In this document: positions 1-7,185 of the stretch, piece by piece
Numbering within the stretch: the stretch's first letter is position 1
Layout: every line of letters starts with the position of its first letter
Assembly: GCA_031272345.1 (NCBI GenBank)
Contig: JAISTZ010000060.1
Coordinates: 1 to 27,567, forward strand
Length of the DNA: 27,567 nucleotides
Origin: Spirochaetaceae bacterium
GTDB taxonomy: Bacteria > Spirochaetota > Spirochaetia > Treponematales > Treponemataceae
Reading direction: 5' to 3'
Translations under genes and position numbers: made by a program
Notes under the pieces: generated by a model
Database searches by the model: none
Seen by the model: only the letters and a program-made list of their open reading frames with translations
Told to the model about the DNA's origin: nothing

Positions 1-572
1 GAGGACCTGTCAAATCCCTCTTCCGCAGGGACGATTTTTGCCCCATCGCAGGCAACGGGCACGGGGGAATAGAGCAGAAACCCCGCGACGGTTTCCCCGT
101 CCCCGGATCGGGGGGCGGACGGGACGGAGCGCGGCGGCAGGGCAAGGGATAGGGCAAACTCCCCATCCTTCCCCAGGGACGGGCCGATCCGGACGGACTG
201 CCTCTGGGGGAGTTCTTTTTTTAACCCCCAGGTCTTTCCCCGGAATTCAAAGTCGCTTTTAAAAAGGAAGGCGAAGAGAATCACCGCGCCCCCCGGGGCC
301 GGGGCCTCCCCAAGGAGGCGGACGCGGACCTCCAGGGCCGGAACCCTGGGGAGGAGCTCCTCGGGGAGGGTCTCCCCAAGGGCGTAGTAGAGGTAGGGGC
401 TTTTCTTTGGGGAGGCTATCTCCCCGGTGCGGGCGTTCCGGTTGAGCGCCAGGAGGGGATAGACGGCGTCCCCCAGACCGAGGGCGAGCCGTGAGGGTGC
501 GGGGGCGGAGAGGGAGCACCCCGAAAGCGTGAGGATGCTTAAAAACAGGGCGCACCGGGAAATCATGACCAT
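1..572 (-). CDS. Putative lipoprotein, 3' end outside window
   Basis: An open frame on the minus strand runs from the start codon to the window edge with no stop, about 190 codons. The N-terminus has a hydrophobic stretch ending in LTLSGC, a good lipobox with Cys at residue 19 (17 if the second ATG at 566 is used), so the product is probably lipid-anchored in the envelope. The remainder is an unrecognised mix of short predicted strands with no motif I can name. There is no Shine-Dalgarno sequence; instead a -10 box ends 6 nt before the ATG at 572. It is divergent from alr. The lipoprotein call rests on the signal sequence only and the function is unknown. Confidence 0.72.
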   Translation of the reverse strand, partial: MVMISRCALFLSILTLSGCSLSAPAPSRLALGLGDAVYPLLALNRNARTGEIASPKKSPYLYYALGETLPEELLPRVPALEVRVRLLGEAPAPGGAVILFAFLFKSDFEFRGKTWGLKKELPQRQSVRIGPSLGKDGEFALSLALPPRSVPSAPRSGDGETVAGFLLYSPVPVACDGAKIVPAEEGFDRS

Positions 573-578
573 GGGTTG

Positions 579-607
579 ACTATAAATTTTCCGGGGTCCG
601 GGGTCAA
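579..607 (-). promoter_or_regulatory. Sigma70-type promoter of the lipoprotein gene
   Basis: On the minus strand TTGACC (607-602) is followed by a 17-bp spacer and TATAGT (584-579). Only 6 nt separate the -10 box from the ATG at 572, so transcription should start at or beside the start codon. The spacer contains the tandem motif CCGGACCCCGG. Confidence 0.7.
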
Positions 608-662
608 GTTCAGGGTTTACCCCGGATAGGTCCGCCGGGGGCGGTTTTATACGCCTGTCGCC

Positions 663-691
663 TTGTCACAATGCCCCATCCATTCTATACT
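663..691 (+). promoter_or_regulatory. Sigma70-type promoter of alr
   Basis: TTGTCA (663-668), a 17-bp spacer and TATACT (686-691) precede alr. The Shine-Dalgarno sequence AGGAGG lies at 698-703, five bases before the ATG, giving a short conventional leader. Confidence 0.75.
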
Positions 692-708
692 TTTTCCAGG
701 AGGCTGAC

Positions 709-1845
709 ATGAGGGCCACACGAGCGCTGATTCACCTTGACAACCTTGCCGGGAACATCCGGGAAGCAAAGCGCCTTGCGGGGGAGGGGGTAAAACTCTG
801 CATACCCGTAAAGGCCGATGCCTACGGACATGGGGCGGTGCAATGCGCCATGCGGGCCCTGCAAAGCGGGGCGGACTGCCTGGGGGTAGCCGCCGTGGAC
901 GAGGGGGCGGAACTCCGCGCCGCCGGGATCAGGGCGCCCATCCTGCTCTTTTCCCCTCCCGCCGTGGACGAAATCCCCCATCTCATACACGAGGACCTCC
1001 AGCCCTTTGTGTTCGACAGCGAAATGGTCGCGCTTTTAAACGACCAGGCCCTGAAACAGGGAAAGACTGTCAGGGTTCACCTCAAGGTCGACACCGGCAT
1101 GGGCAGGGTCGGGTGCAGACCGGAGGAAGCCCTGGGGACGGCACAGGAAATCGCCCTGGCCAAGGCGGTGCTGATGGAAGGGATCTGCACCCACTTTGCG
1201 GTTTCCGATTCCCCCGAGGACGGAGACGCCGCCTTCACCAGGAAGCAGCTCAAGGTGTTCCTGGAGACCGCCGCTGGCATAGAAAAAGCGGGCGTCAACC
1301 CCGGAATCAGACACTGCGCAGCCTCCGGGGGCCTGCTCTTTTACCCGGAATCCCGCCTCGACATGGTGCGCCCGGGAATCATCACCTACGGGTACTATCC
1401 CGGGGCCTACCTCCGGGGCGCGCCGGAAATGGCAGCAAAAACCACGGCGGTGTTCACCCCGGTGATGGAGCTGGTGTCCCAGGTGTCGGCGGTGCGGACG
1501 ATACGGGCGGGGGAGACCGTTTCCTACGGCAGAACCTGGCGGGCCGAGGAGGACGGGCGGATCGGGGTGATCCCCCTCGGCTACGGGGACGGACTGAGGC
1601 GGAGCCTTTCACCGGGCCTCACGGTTGGGGTGAACGGGGCCCCCTGCCCCATCGTGGGGCGCATCTGCATGGACCAGTGCATGGCCCTGGTCAAGGATGC
1701 AAAACGCGGGGACCCTGTGACGCTTTTTGGGGACAAAAAAAAAGGCGCCCCCATGGACGCCGGGGACCTGGCGGAAATCGCCCGCACCATCCCCTACGAA
1801 ATACTCTGCGGCATCCTGAAGCGGACGCCCAGGGTATACCTATAG
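709..1845 (+). CDS. alr: Alanine racemase
   Basis: This is a PLP-dependent fold-type III racemase that converts L-alanine to D-alanine for peptidoglycan in the cytoplasm. Of 378 residues, the PLP-binding lysine is K35 in the motif PVKADAYGHG, and the second catalytic base is Y273 in VSYGRTW. The motif RICMDQCM (about 318-325) is typical of the C-terminal beta domain. The length matches the family, so the gene looks complete. The start is fixed by AGGAGG five bases upstream and by the usual short N-terminus before the barrel. It has its own promoter, and a weak hairpin followed by T residues lies about 75 nt after the stop. Confidence 0.96.
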   Translation: MRATRALIHLDNLAGNIREAKRLAGEGVKLCIPVKADAYGHGAVQCAMRALQSGADCLGVAAVDEGAELRAAGIRAPILLFSPPAVDEIPHLIHEDLQPFVFDSEMVALLNDQALKQGKTVRVHLKVDTGMGRVGCRPEEALGTAQEIALAKAVLMEGICTHFAVSDSPEDGDAAFTRKQLKVFLETAAGIEKAGVNPGIRHCAASGGLLFYPESRLDMVRPGIITYGYYPGAYLRGAPEMAAKTTAVFTPVMELVSQVSAVRTIRAGETVSYGRTWRAEEDGRIGVIPLGYGDGLRRSLSPGLTVGVNGAPCPIVGRICMDQCMALVKDAKRGDPVTLFGDKKKGAPMDAGDLAEIARTIPYEILCGILKRTPRVYL

Positions 1846-1917
1846 GCCCCTCCCTGCCATGCGCCCTTCCACCCCCTGCGCCCCTGCCCAGCCGCAGACG
1901 GCCGCACCGCCCTGCCG

Positions 1918-1937
1918 GCCCCTTGGGGGGCTCCTTT
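1918..1937 (+). terminator. Possible terminator after alr
   Basis: GCCCC (1918-1922) can pair with GGGGC (1927-1931) over a TTGG loop and is followed by TCCTTTT. The stem is short and the U tract is interrupted, so this is a weak call. The rest of 1846-1937 is GC-rich and holds nothing else I recognise. Confidence 0.3.
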
Positions 1938-2021
1938 TGCCCGGAACAAGACTTGAACTTGCACACCCGAACGGGCTCTGGTACCTGAAACCAGCGTGTC
2001 TACCAATTCCACCATCCGGGC
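1938..2021 (-). tRNA. tRNA-Leu (anticodon CAG)
   Basis: The minus strand folds into a class II tRNA of 84 nt. Acceptor arms GCCCGGA (2021-2015) and TCCGGGC (1945-1939) pair fully, with discriminator A at 1938. The anticodon stem CTGGT/ACCAG encloses the loop with CAG at 1987-1985. A long variable arm with CCCG/CGGG pairing and the T-loop GTTCAAGTC are present. CCA is not encoded. Leucine identity follows from the long variable arm, the anticodon and the A discriminator. It reads CUG codons, common in this GC-rich genome. Confidence 0.95.
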
Positions 2022-2030
2022 AACGGAAAC

Positions 2031-2059
2031 AGCATAGCAAAAACGCGCAGGCTAGTCAA
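2031..2059 (-). promoter_or_regulatory. Promoter of tRNA-Leu
   Basis: On the minus strand TTGACT (2059-2054), a 17-bp spacer and TATGCT (2036-2031) end 9 nt before the mature 5' end of the tRNA. The fit to consensus is good. Confidence 0.72.
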
Positions 2060-2094
2060 GCCCCGCGCGAAATTTTTTTACACGGAGGAACACG

Positions 2095-2751
2095 ATGACA
2101 AATTCCGCAACAGGGGACCTTATCAGGACCCGGAACAGCAAACTGGGCCCAAAGGTCGTGGAGGCCCTCAAGGCGCGGCACTTTGACGCCTGGTTCTTTG
2201 AAGACGAAGGAGAAGCGGTGGAGCGCCTCTTTTCCCTCATCCCCAGGGAAGACGTGATTTCCTGGGGGGGCGCCATGACCGTGGACGAACTGGGCATAAA
2301 AGAGCTTGCCAGGGAGCGGGGCTACCGGGTGATCGACCGGAACACGGCCCCCACCCCGGAGGACCGCGCCCAGCTCATGCGGCAGGCCCTCCTCTGCGGC
2401 ACCTTCCTCATGAGCTCCAACGCCGTCAGTGAAGACGGCCACCTCGTCAACATCGACGGAATCGGGAACCGCCTGGCTGCCCTGCTCTACGGCCCCAGAC
2501 AGGTCATCGTGATTGCGGGGATGAACAAGGTGGTCAAGACCCTGGAAGACGCGGTGGAGCGGGCCCGGACCATCGCTGCGCCGATCAACGCCACCCGCTT
2601 TCCGGGCATGACCGCCCCCTGCGGCGCAACCGGCGCCTGCGGGGACTGCAAGTCCCCGGACTCCGCCTGTTCCCACATCGTCATCACCAGACTGTGCAGA
2701 CCGGCGGGCAGAATCAAAGTGATTTTGATTAACCGGGACTTGGGCTTCTAG
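2095..2751 (+). CDS. LUD-domain protein (LutC/YkgG-like, DUF162)
   Basis: A 218-residue cytoplasmic protein with the LUD (lactate utilisation) domain. The diagnostic block is SSNAVSEDGHLVNIDGIGNR at about residues 107-126, followed by the strand-rich segment QVIVIAGMNKVV. Unlike short LutC, it carries a C-terminal cysteine cluster (C176, C182, C185, C192) that could hold a metal or iron-sulfur centre. No lutA or lutB gene is nearby, so a role in lactate oxidation is not supported by context. GGAGG at 2084-2088 sets the start. It converges on mtaB with only 25 bp between the stops. The family call is firm; the substrate is unknown. Confidence 0.88.
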   Translation: MTNSATGDLIRTRNSKLGPKVVEALKARHFDAWFFEDEGEAVERLFSLIPREDVISWGGAMTVDELGIKELARERGYRVIDRNTAPTPEDRAQLMRQALLCGTFLMSSNAVSEDGHLVNIDGIGNRLAALLYGPRQVIVIAGMNKVVKTLEDAVERARTIAAPINATRFPGMTAPCGATGACGDCKSPDSACSHIVITRLCRPAGRIKVILINRDLGF

Positions 2752-2776
2752 GGAAGCACTGAAAGGCATCAGGTTT

Positions 2777-4216
2777 TCAGCATGTCCCTGGGGACAGGGA
2801 CTCACAGATTTCCGCCAGGGCCTCGGATTCCCCGTTCCTGAGGATGGACTCCTCCAGGGGACCCAGGATGCGGAGGGACACCTCGCCGCCCCCCGGAAAA
2901 GCCCGGCCCGGCGGCCCGTCCAGGATAACGTGGATGAAATTCGCCGTCACGGCCCGGAGGGGGCCCCCGGGCGCGGATTCCCGGGGCCGCTCGATTATGC
3001 CGGAGACCCTCCGCCCCTCCCAGCCCCGGATGTACGCGATCTTGCGCCGGACGGCCAGGCGGAAGAGCTCGGCGGCGCGGGCGGTGCGGACCCCCTCGGG
3101 GACGCGGCCGGGGAGGGAGACCGCCGCGGTTCCGGGCCTGGGAGAAAAGGGAAAGGCGTGGACCCACGCCACGGCGCAGTCCTCACAGAGCCCCAGAGTC
3201 TCCCCAAAGTCCCCGTCGGTCTCCCCGGGAAAGCCCGCGATGATGTCGAAGGCGATGAAGGGGTCATCCTTGGCGGCCCTGAGGGCGTCCACGGCCCGAA
3301 CTACGCCGGAGCGCCGGTAGGGCCGGTTCATGGCCTTGAGCACTTTGTCGCTCCCGGACTGGACCGACAGGTGGAAGTGGGGCCGAATCCTGGGGTTGGC
3401 CGCCAGGGCGCAGAACTCCGGCGTCACACTCTCCGGGTAGAGACTGGAAAACCTGAGGGCGATCGATTCGGTCCCCTCAAGAATCAAATTTGCCAGACCG
3501 GCCAGATCCACGGCGCGGCCCCCCAGGGCGCTCCTGTAGTGGGAGAGATTCACCCCCGTAAGGGTCACCTCCCGCTGGCCCGCCTGTTCCAGCCCCCGCA
3601 CCCGCTCCACCGCTTCCATCGCGTCCAGGGACCGGGAGGGCCCCCGGGCAAGGCGGACTCTGCAAAAGGCGCAGGCGTTGTCGCAGCCGTCCTGGATTTT
3701 CAGGGACGACCTGGAATGGGCCAGGAAGGAATCCGTGGAAAGGGCGAAGGCCCCCGGGGGATTTTCGCCGGAGGCCCCCTGCCGGGCAAGGAGTGAGCGG
3801 AGGAAGGCCGCCGTCCCCAGGGGGTCAGCCTCAGCGCCCAGCCGGTCCCGGAGGATAGGGGGAAGGTCCCGGAGGAAGCCCTTCCGCGAGCCCGGCAGCA
3901 CCACCGCCCTGGGGTCGAAGGAGGCGAGCTCCCCCGCGCCCAGTTCGGCGTAGCAGCCCGTTATGAGCAGAACCGCGTTGGGGTGGGCGGCCAGGGCCTG
4001 CCTGAAGGCCCTGCGGCACTTCTGTTCGGCCTTGCCGGTTACCGTGCAGGTGTTCACCACCGCCAGGACCGCCCGCTCAGGATGGGAAGGGGCCCCCAGG
4101 ACGGCCTCGAACCCCGCGTCCGCAAAGGCCCGGGCGGCCGCCTCGGTTTCGACACTGTTCAGGCGGCATCCCAGGGTCTCGAAGCAGACTAGCGGCTGCT
4201 GATTCGGGCAAGACAG
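2777..4216 (-). CDS. mtaB: tRNA t(6)A37 methylthiotransferase (MtaB-like)
   Basis: A radical-SAM methylthiotransferase that should convert t6A37 to ms2t6A37 in ANN-decoding tRNAs. The N-terminal UPF0004 domain has three cluster cysteines, in TLGCRLN, NTCTVTG and ITGCYAE. The radical-SAM motif CxxxCxxC follows (CDNACAFC, about residues 178-185), and a TRAM-like C-terminus closes the protein. The short TLGCRLN form and the lack of a long linker favour MtaB over MiaB or RimO. The start is unusual: the frame covers the first cluster cysteine (about 4168), but no ATG, GTG or TTG lies in frame upstream of it close by. I used a CTG at 4216 that has AGGGG about 9 nt before it; the first standard start (GTG, 4060) would drop the essential first cysteine. 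The end of the TPR gene upstream is overlapped by 28 nt. Confidence 0.88.
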   Translation of the reverse strand: MSCPNQQPLVCFETLGCRLNSVETEAAARAFADAGFEAVLGAPSHPERAVLAVVNTCTVTGKAEQKCRRAFRQALAAHPNAVLLITGCYAELGAGELASFDPRAVVLPGSRKGFLRDLPPILRDRLGAEADPLGTAAFLRSLLARQGASGENPPGAFALSTDSFLAHSRSSLKIQDGCDNACAFCRVRLARGPSRSLDAMEAVERVRGLEQAGQREVTLTGVNLSHYRSALGGRAVDLAGLANLILEGTESIALRFSSLYPESVTPEFCALAANPRIRPHFHLSVQSGSDKVLKAMNRPYRRSGVVRAVDALRAAKDDPFIAFDIIAGFPGETDGDFGETLGLCEDCAVAWVHAFPFSPRPGTAAVSLPGRVPEGVRTARAAELFRLAVRRKIAYIRGWEGRRVSGIIERPRESAPGGPLRAVTANFIHVILDGPPGRAFPGGGEVSLRILGPLEESILRNGESEALAEICESLSPGTC

Positions 4217-4830
4217 CGTTCTTTTCCCCTGACGGCGTTGGTGAAGACCGGGTTAAGGGCCAGGGCCTTGTTGTAGGCCTCCAGGGCGATGTCGTAATTC
4301 TGGGCCATCTCCCTGGCGTAGCCCAGGCGGGTCCAGTAGTCGGGCACGGTGGCGTCGATCTGCACGGCCTGGGAAAGGGCGATGTCCGCGTGTTCGTACC
4401 GGGCCTGCCGGATGTAGAGCTGCCCCATGAAGTAGTAGGCCTGGTCCATCCTGTTCCGGGAAATCCCGATGTTGGGGATCAGGGGCACATATTCGTGGAA
4501 GAGGGCCAGGGACTCCGAGTTCTTGCCCAGGTAGTATTTCGCCTCGGCCAGGGCCTCCACGATGCGGTGGTCGTACCAGCTCAGAGTCCGCGCCCTGGCC
4601 CCCCGCTGTTCCGCCTCGGCGTACTGCCTGTTCCCGATGAGACTCCAGCACAGGACCACGTAGGAATCAAGATTCCTGGGATTTTCCACAATTTCCTGCT
4701 CGCACACGGCGATCGACTGGACAAAGTTGCCCGCCTGGTAGAGCTTGAGGGCGTCCGGTTTGGCGCCCTCCTGGGAAAACGCGGCGATTCCGAGGGAAGC
4801 CGCGGCGCACAAAAAAACGATTTTCTTCAT
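4189..4830 (-). CDS. Secreted TPR-repeat protein
   Basis: A 213-residue protein with a signal peptide (basic MKK, hydrophobic core, probable cleavage near AAFSQ at about residue 20). The rest is made of helical TPR-like units; the clearest are AEQRGARARTLSWYDHRIVEALAE-type helices in the middle and the terminal unit ending in ALALNPVFTNAVRGKE. It is expected in the periplasm as a scaffold or binding protein. AAGGGG about 9 nt upstream supports the ATG. It lies 18 bp after the bactofilin gene and overlaps mtaB, so it is probably part of the same transcript. No specific partner can be named. Confidence 0.8.
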   Translation of the reverse strand: MKKIVFLCAAASLGIAAFSQEGAKPDALKLYQAGNFVQSIAVCEQEIVENPRNLDSYVVLCWSLIGNRQYAEAEQRGARARTLSWYDHRIVEALAEAKYYLGKNSESLALFHEYVPLIPNIGISRNRMDQAYYFMGQLYIRQARYEHADIALSQAVQIDATVPDYWTRLGYAREMAQNYDIALEAYNKALALNPVFTNAVRGKERCLARISSR

Positions 4831-4848
4831 AGTGATGAACCCCTTGGT

Positions 4849-5211
4849 TTAAGATTTGACCATCGTGCATTTTCCCGTGAAGGACGACCCCGGTTCCAGC
4901 ACCACCTGGGCTGAGGTGATGTTCCCCAGGACCGAGCCCTCGGCGGTCACCACCACCAGCCGCTTTGCGGTGACGCTCCCCTCCACGATGCCCCGCACGA
5001 GAATTCTGTCGGCGGTGATGTTCGCGTAGACCGCCGCGTGGGAATCGACCACCAGGTCGCTTGGGGTTTCGATGATGCCGCTCACCTCCCCGCGGATCAT
5101 GAAGGGTTTGGCGAACCGGATCGTCCCCTTGAACACGATGTCGTCCGCCATGATGGTGTCGAAATCCTCGTCCTCAAGCTCGTACAGGTCGATGTCTTTT
5201 ATGTCAAACAT
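4849..5211 (-). CDS. Bactofilin-family cytoskeletal protein
   Basis: A 120-residue protein built from one bactofilin (DUF583) domain: regular hydrophobic strands such as FKGTIRF, IRGEVSGIIET, ILVRGIVEGSVTA and VVVTAEGSVLGNI give the right-handed beta-helix pattern with a glycine at each turn. Bactofilins polymerise without nucleotide and act in cell shape and envelope organisation. An acidic N-terminal tail of about 22 residues precedes the core. A promoter lies directly before the gene, with the -10 box 6 nt from the ATG. AGGA in the same place could also act as a weak ribosome binding site. Confidence 0.87.
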   Translation of the reverse strand: MFDIKDIDLYELEDEDFDTIMADDIVFKGTIRFAKPFMIRGEVSGIIETPSDLVVDSHAAVYANITADRILVRGIVEGSVTAKRLVVVTAEGSVLGNITSAQVVLEPGSSFTGKCTMVKS

Positions 5212-5217
5212 AAACCT

Positions 5218-5246
5218 ATCCTACGGAGAAAGGGCCCCCCAGTCAA
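5218..5246 (-). promoter_or_regulatory. Promoter directly before the bactofilin gene
   Basis: On the minus strand TTGACT (5246-5241), a 17-bp spacer and TAGGAT (5223-5218) end 6 nt before the ATG at 5211. The -10 box matches 4 of 6 consensus bases. It would allow bactofilin, TPR protein and mtaB to be transcribed separately from rpoZ and the HD gene. Confidence 0.5.
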
Positions 5247-5253
5247 GGGCGGC

Positions 5254-6462
5254 TCACGCGAACCCCGCGAAGAACCCCCGGATGTCGAACCCGTGGATCT
5301 TCCTGGCGGCGGCGTAGGAGTTGCGGATGTTGTCCCGCCCCTCGGTGAGGTGGGTGGAGGTGATTCCGTGTTTTATGGACCGGTCCGCCTCCAGGAAGGC
5401 CGCGATGTGGTCCGCCGCGCGGATCACCGTGCCCCCCGCCGGGGAACAGTCGTCCCGGTTATACCTGCCGTCCAGGTCCTCCGGGGACACGGGCACGGTC
5501 CTGCCGTCGATCACCACCCGGTCGGTGAACTCGTCCCTGGTAAAAAACATGAGCTCATCCCTGTAGAAATCCTCCATGAGGGGGGTGAGCTCCGAGGCGA
5601 CAACCTCGGCTTCGATCTTTTTGATGATCTCCGAAAGCCCCCCGGTGGCCTGCTTGACCGGGGAGATGATGTCCCGGGTTACGGCCTCGGGGAGGTCGTG
5701 GAAGAGGGCGGAGAAGAAGTCGTTGTACCGCCGCCGGGGGCACCGGGGGCTTTCCTGGGAGCGCCCCAGGAGCAACGTGAGGGCCGCCACAAAAAACGAG
5801 TGCCCCAGGACGCTCGTCTTGGGGACCCTGGGGGTCTGGTTCCAGCGGTTCTGGAACCGGAGCTGTTCGATCACCAGGAGGAACCGGTAGGGGCGCTCCT
5901 TGTTGAGGAGCATCTGGAGCCCCGGCAGGTCCCGGAGGTCCGCCAGTTCTTCGGTGATTTCCGCCTTGATTTTTTGGAGACGCTCGGGCTCGTTCACCAG
6001 GGAAATCATCTCCAGTTCCCGAAAGGTGGCGTACTTGTGGGCGCCGCGGAGCACCAGGTTGGTCCGCTCCCGCACGGGGTCGTTGCCCGGGGTCCCCAGC
6101 ATGTAGGACTCGAATCCCTCGAGGAGCTCCCGGTCGTAGAGGAGCCCGTCGTATTGGCCCAGGGCCCACCGGGAGAGCTCCCGGTATTCCCGGGGGAATT
6201 CGTTTTTTATCTTGCGCCGCACCGGGGACTTGATGTCCGACAGGGCGATTTTTTGCAGCAGGTCGAAGAAGACCGCGTACATGGCCCATTCCCAGTCGAT
6301 CGGACGGCCCCGGCGCTCCTCGAATTTGCCGATGATGTAGGCGGCTATCATCTTTTCCGCGGCCTTGTCCATCTCGATGAGCTCGAAGGGACGGACCAGG
6401 TCGTTCCACCGCTCGATCGAGAAGCCTTCGAAGATTTTCAGCGCCAGGGCGGGGGTGAGCAT
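5254..6462 (-). CDS. HD-domain phosphohydrolase (HD_3 / YfbR-like)
   Basis: A 402-residue cytoplasmic protein. The C-terminal half carries an HD domain with H221, the pair H255-D256 in ALFHDLPEA and D264 in the block TRDIISPVK, the pattern of YfbR/HDDC2-type nucleotidases and related HD hydrolases. The N-terminal half contains a similar segment, FFDLLQKIALSDIKSPV (about 65-81), that lacks the histidine, so an ancient duplication with one inactive copy is likely. The start at 6462 lies one base after the rpoZ stop, which indicates coupling; a longer frame upstream overlaps rpoZ and is not used. The substrate is unknown. Confidence 0.82.
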   Translation of the reverse strand: MLTPALALKIFEGFSIERWNDLVRPFELIEMDKAAEKMIAAYIIGKFEERRGRPIDWEWAMYAVFFDLLQKIALSDIKSPVRRKIKNEFPREYRELSRWALGQYDGLLYDRELLEGFESYMLGTPGNDPVRERTNLVLRGAHKYATFRELEMISLVNEPERLQKIKAEITEELADLRDLPGLQMLLNKERPYRFLLVIEQLRFQNRWNQTPRVPKTSVLGHSFFVAALTLLLGRSQESPRCPRRRYNDFFSALFHDLPEAVTRDIISPVKQATGGLSEIIKKIEAEVVASELTPLMEDFYRDELMFFTRDEFTDRVVIDGRTVPVSPEDLDGRYNRDDCSPAGGTVIRAADHIAAFLEADRSIKHGITSTHLTEGRDNIRNSYAAARKIHGFDIRGFFAGFA

Positions 6463-6463
6463 C

Positions 6464-6655
6464 CTATTGCTCGATCCTGTATTGAACCTCGTTTGAAAAA
6501 AGCTGTTCCGCCGCAAGGGAAACAACCTTGCCGTCGTGCTCGTCGATCTGCTCGTCGTGGACCATCGAGAGCTGGTAGGCCCGGTGGCTGGCCGCGCAGG
6601 TTATCTGGTATATGTTGTCCTTGAAACGAATCAGCTTTTCCAGCGGAAAAATCAT
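6464..6655 (-). CDS. rpoZ: RNA polymerase omega subunit
   Basis: A 63-residue protein resembling treponemal omega subunits. The core ITCAASHRAYQL matches the conserved helix of omega that clamps the beta-prime C-terminus, and the block DGKVVSLAAEQLF follows as in the family. Omega aids assembly and stability of RNA polymerase. AAGGAG five bases before the ATG sets the start, and a promoter lies 31 nt upstream. It is the first gene of the cluster and abuts the HD gene. Spirochaete omega proteins are divergent, so some caution remains. Confidence 0.78.
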   Translation of the reverse strand: MIFPLEKLIRFKDNIYQITCAASHRAYQLSMVHDEQIDEHDGKVVSLAAEQLFSNEVQYRIEQ

Positions 6656-6686
6656 AGGGTCTCCTTACATTCGCAATTTTGCAAGG

Positions 6687-6715
6687 AGTATTGCACAGAA
6701 AAAAATAAAATGCAA
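6687..6715 (-). promoter_or_regulatory. Promoter of rpoZ
   Basis: On the minus strand TTGCAT (6715-6710), a T-rich 17-bp spacer and AATACT (6692-6687) precede rpoZ with a leader of about 25 nt that holds the Shine-Dalgarno sequence. Confidence 0.62.
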
Positions 6716-6766
6716 GCCCCCTGACCAAGGCGGTTGAGGCGCGAGGAGGGGGGGATCAGTGTTTTC

Positions 6767-7087
6767 CTAGACAACGCGCTGCTGGTCTACGACTTCCCCT
6801 ATCACCGCCAGGACTCTTTTTTCTAGCTGTGACTTCAGGCTTTGTTTAACTTCAATCGTTTTCATGGATGCGGTTTCTGCTTCCGCGAACAAATCAGCGG
6901 GGGAAATCTTGAGGGCCGCCGCGATGCGGTCGAGGTTTTCTGCCGATGGGAAGCGCTTTTTTATTTCTATATTGCCTATAAGCGTTGTTGAACATCCCAC
7001 TCGTCCTGCCAGCGCCATTTGGGAAAGGCCCAAGATTTCGCGATAGCGCTTCATGTTCTTTGCCAGTAAAGAACGACAGTCGGACAT
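6767..7087 (-). CDS. XRE-family transcriptional regulator
   Basis: A 106-residue DNA-binding protein. Residues 6-66 form an HTH_3 (Cro/CI-type) domain: KNMKRYREILGLSQMALAGRVG, the recognition segment CSTTLIGNIEIKKRFPS, and the closing LDRIAAALKISPADLF. A short C-terminal helix rich in Lys, Glu and Val may serve in dimerisation. I chose the ATG at 7087 because GGGAGG lies 9 nt upstream and the HTH begins right after it; a longer frame to 7198 has no ribosome binding site. It is divergent from the WD40 gene, whose promoter carries an inverted repeat, so it may regulate that promoter and itself. Local base composition is AT-richer than the flanks. Confidence 0.87.
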   Translation of the reverse strand: MSDCRSLLAKNMKRYREILGLSQMALAGRVGCSTTLIGNIEIKKRFPSAENLDRIAAALKISPADLFAEAETASMKTIEVKQSLKSQLEKRVLAVIGEVVDQQRVV

Positions 7088-7157
7088 AGGCAAAAACCTC
7101 CCGAAATCACGTAAATTTCCGCAAAAACCCGTGTACTCCTCAATGCCTTTATAGGGG

Positions 7158-7185
7158 TTGACAATTATTTCTAATTGGCTATAAT
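7158..7185 (+). promoter_or_regulatory. Near-consensus promoter of the WD40 gene
   Basis: TTGACA (7158-7163), a 16-bp spacer and TATAAT (7180-7185) match sigma70 consensus exactly in both hexamers. It fires towards the WD40 gene and would give a leader of about 87 nt ending in AAGGAG seven bases before the ATG. The rest of 7088-7278 shows no gene and no clear promoter for the XRE gene. Confidence 0.85.
7162..7177. promoter_or_regulatory. Inverted repeat in promoter spacer, candidate XRE operator
   Basis: CAATTA (7162-7167) and TAATTG (7172-7177) form a perfect 6-bp inverted repeat around TTTC. It sits between the -35 and -10 boxes of the WD40 promoter, overlapping two bases of the -35. A dimeric Cro/CI-type protein bound here would block RNA polymerase. 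Assignment to the adjacent XRE protein is inference. Confidence 0.5.

Noticed and set aside
1938..2021. tRNA-Leu as an integration site for a mobile element
   Set aside because: No integrase and no repeated copy of the tRNA 3' end were seen in the window; both neighbours are ordinary chromosomal genes.
2742..2756. Small hairpin GCTTC-TAGG-GAAGC between the LUD gene and mtaB
   Set aside because: The stem is five base pairs and lacks a U tract on either strand.
5038..6624. 528-codon plus-strand open frame opposite the HD gene
   Set aside because: It is antisense to the HD phosphohydrolase and bactofilin, both of which have family motifs.
6720..6766. Terminator of the XRE gene with C-rich and G-rich arms before a T-rich tract
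   Set aside because: The arms are about 25 bases apart and the T tract belongs to the rpoZ promoter spacer, so the hairpin is not convincing.
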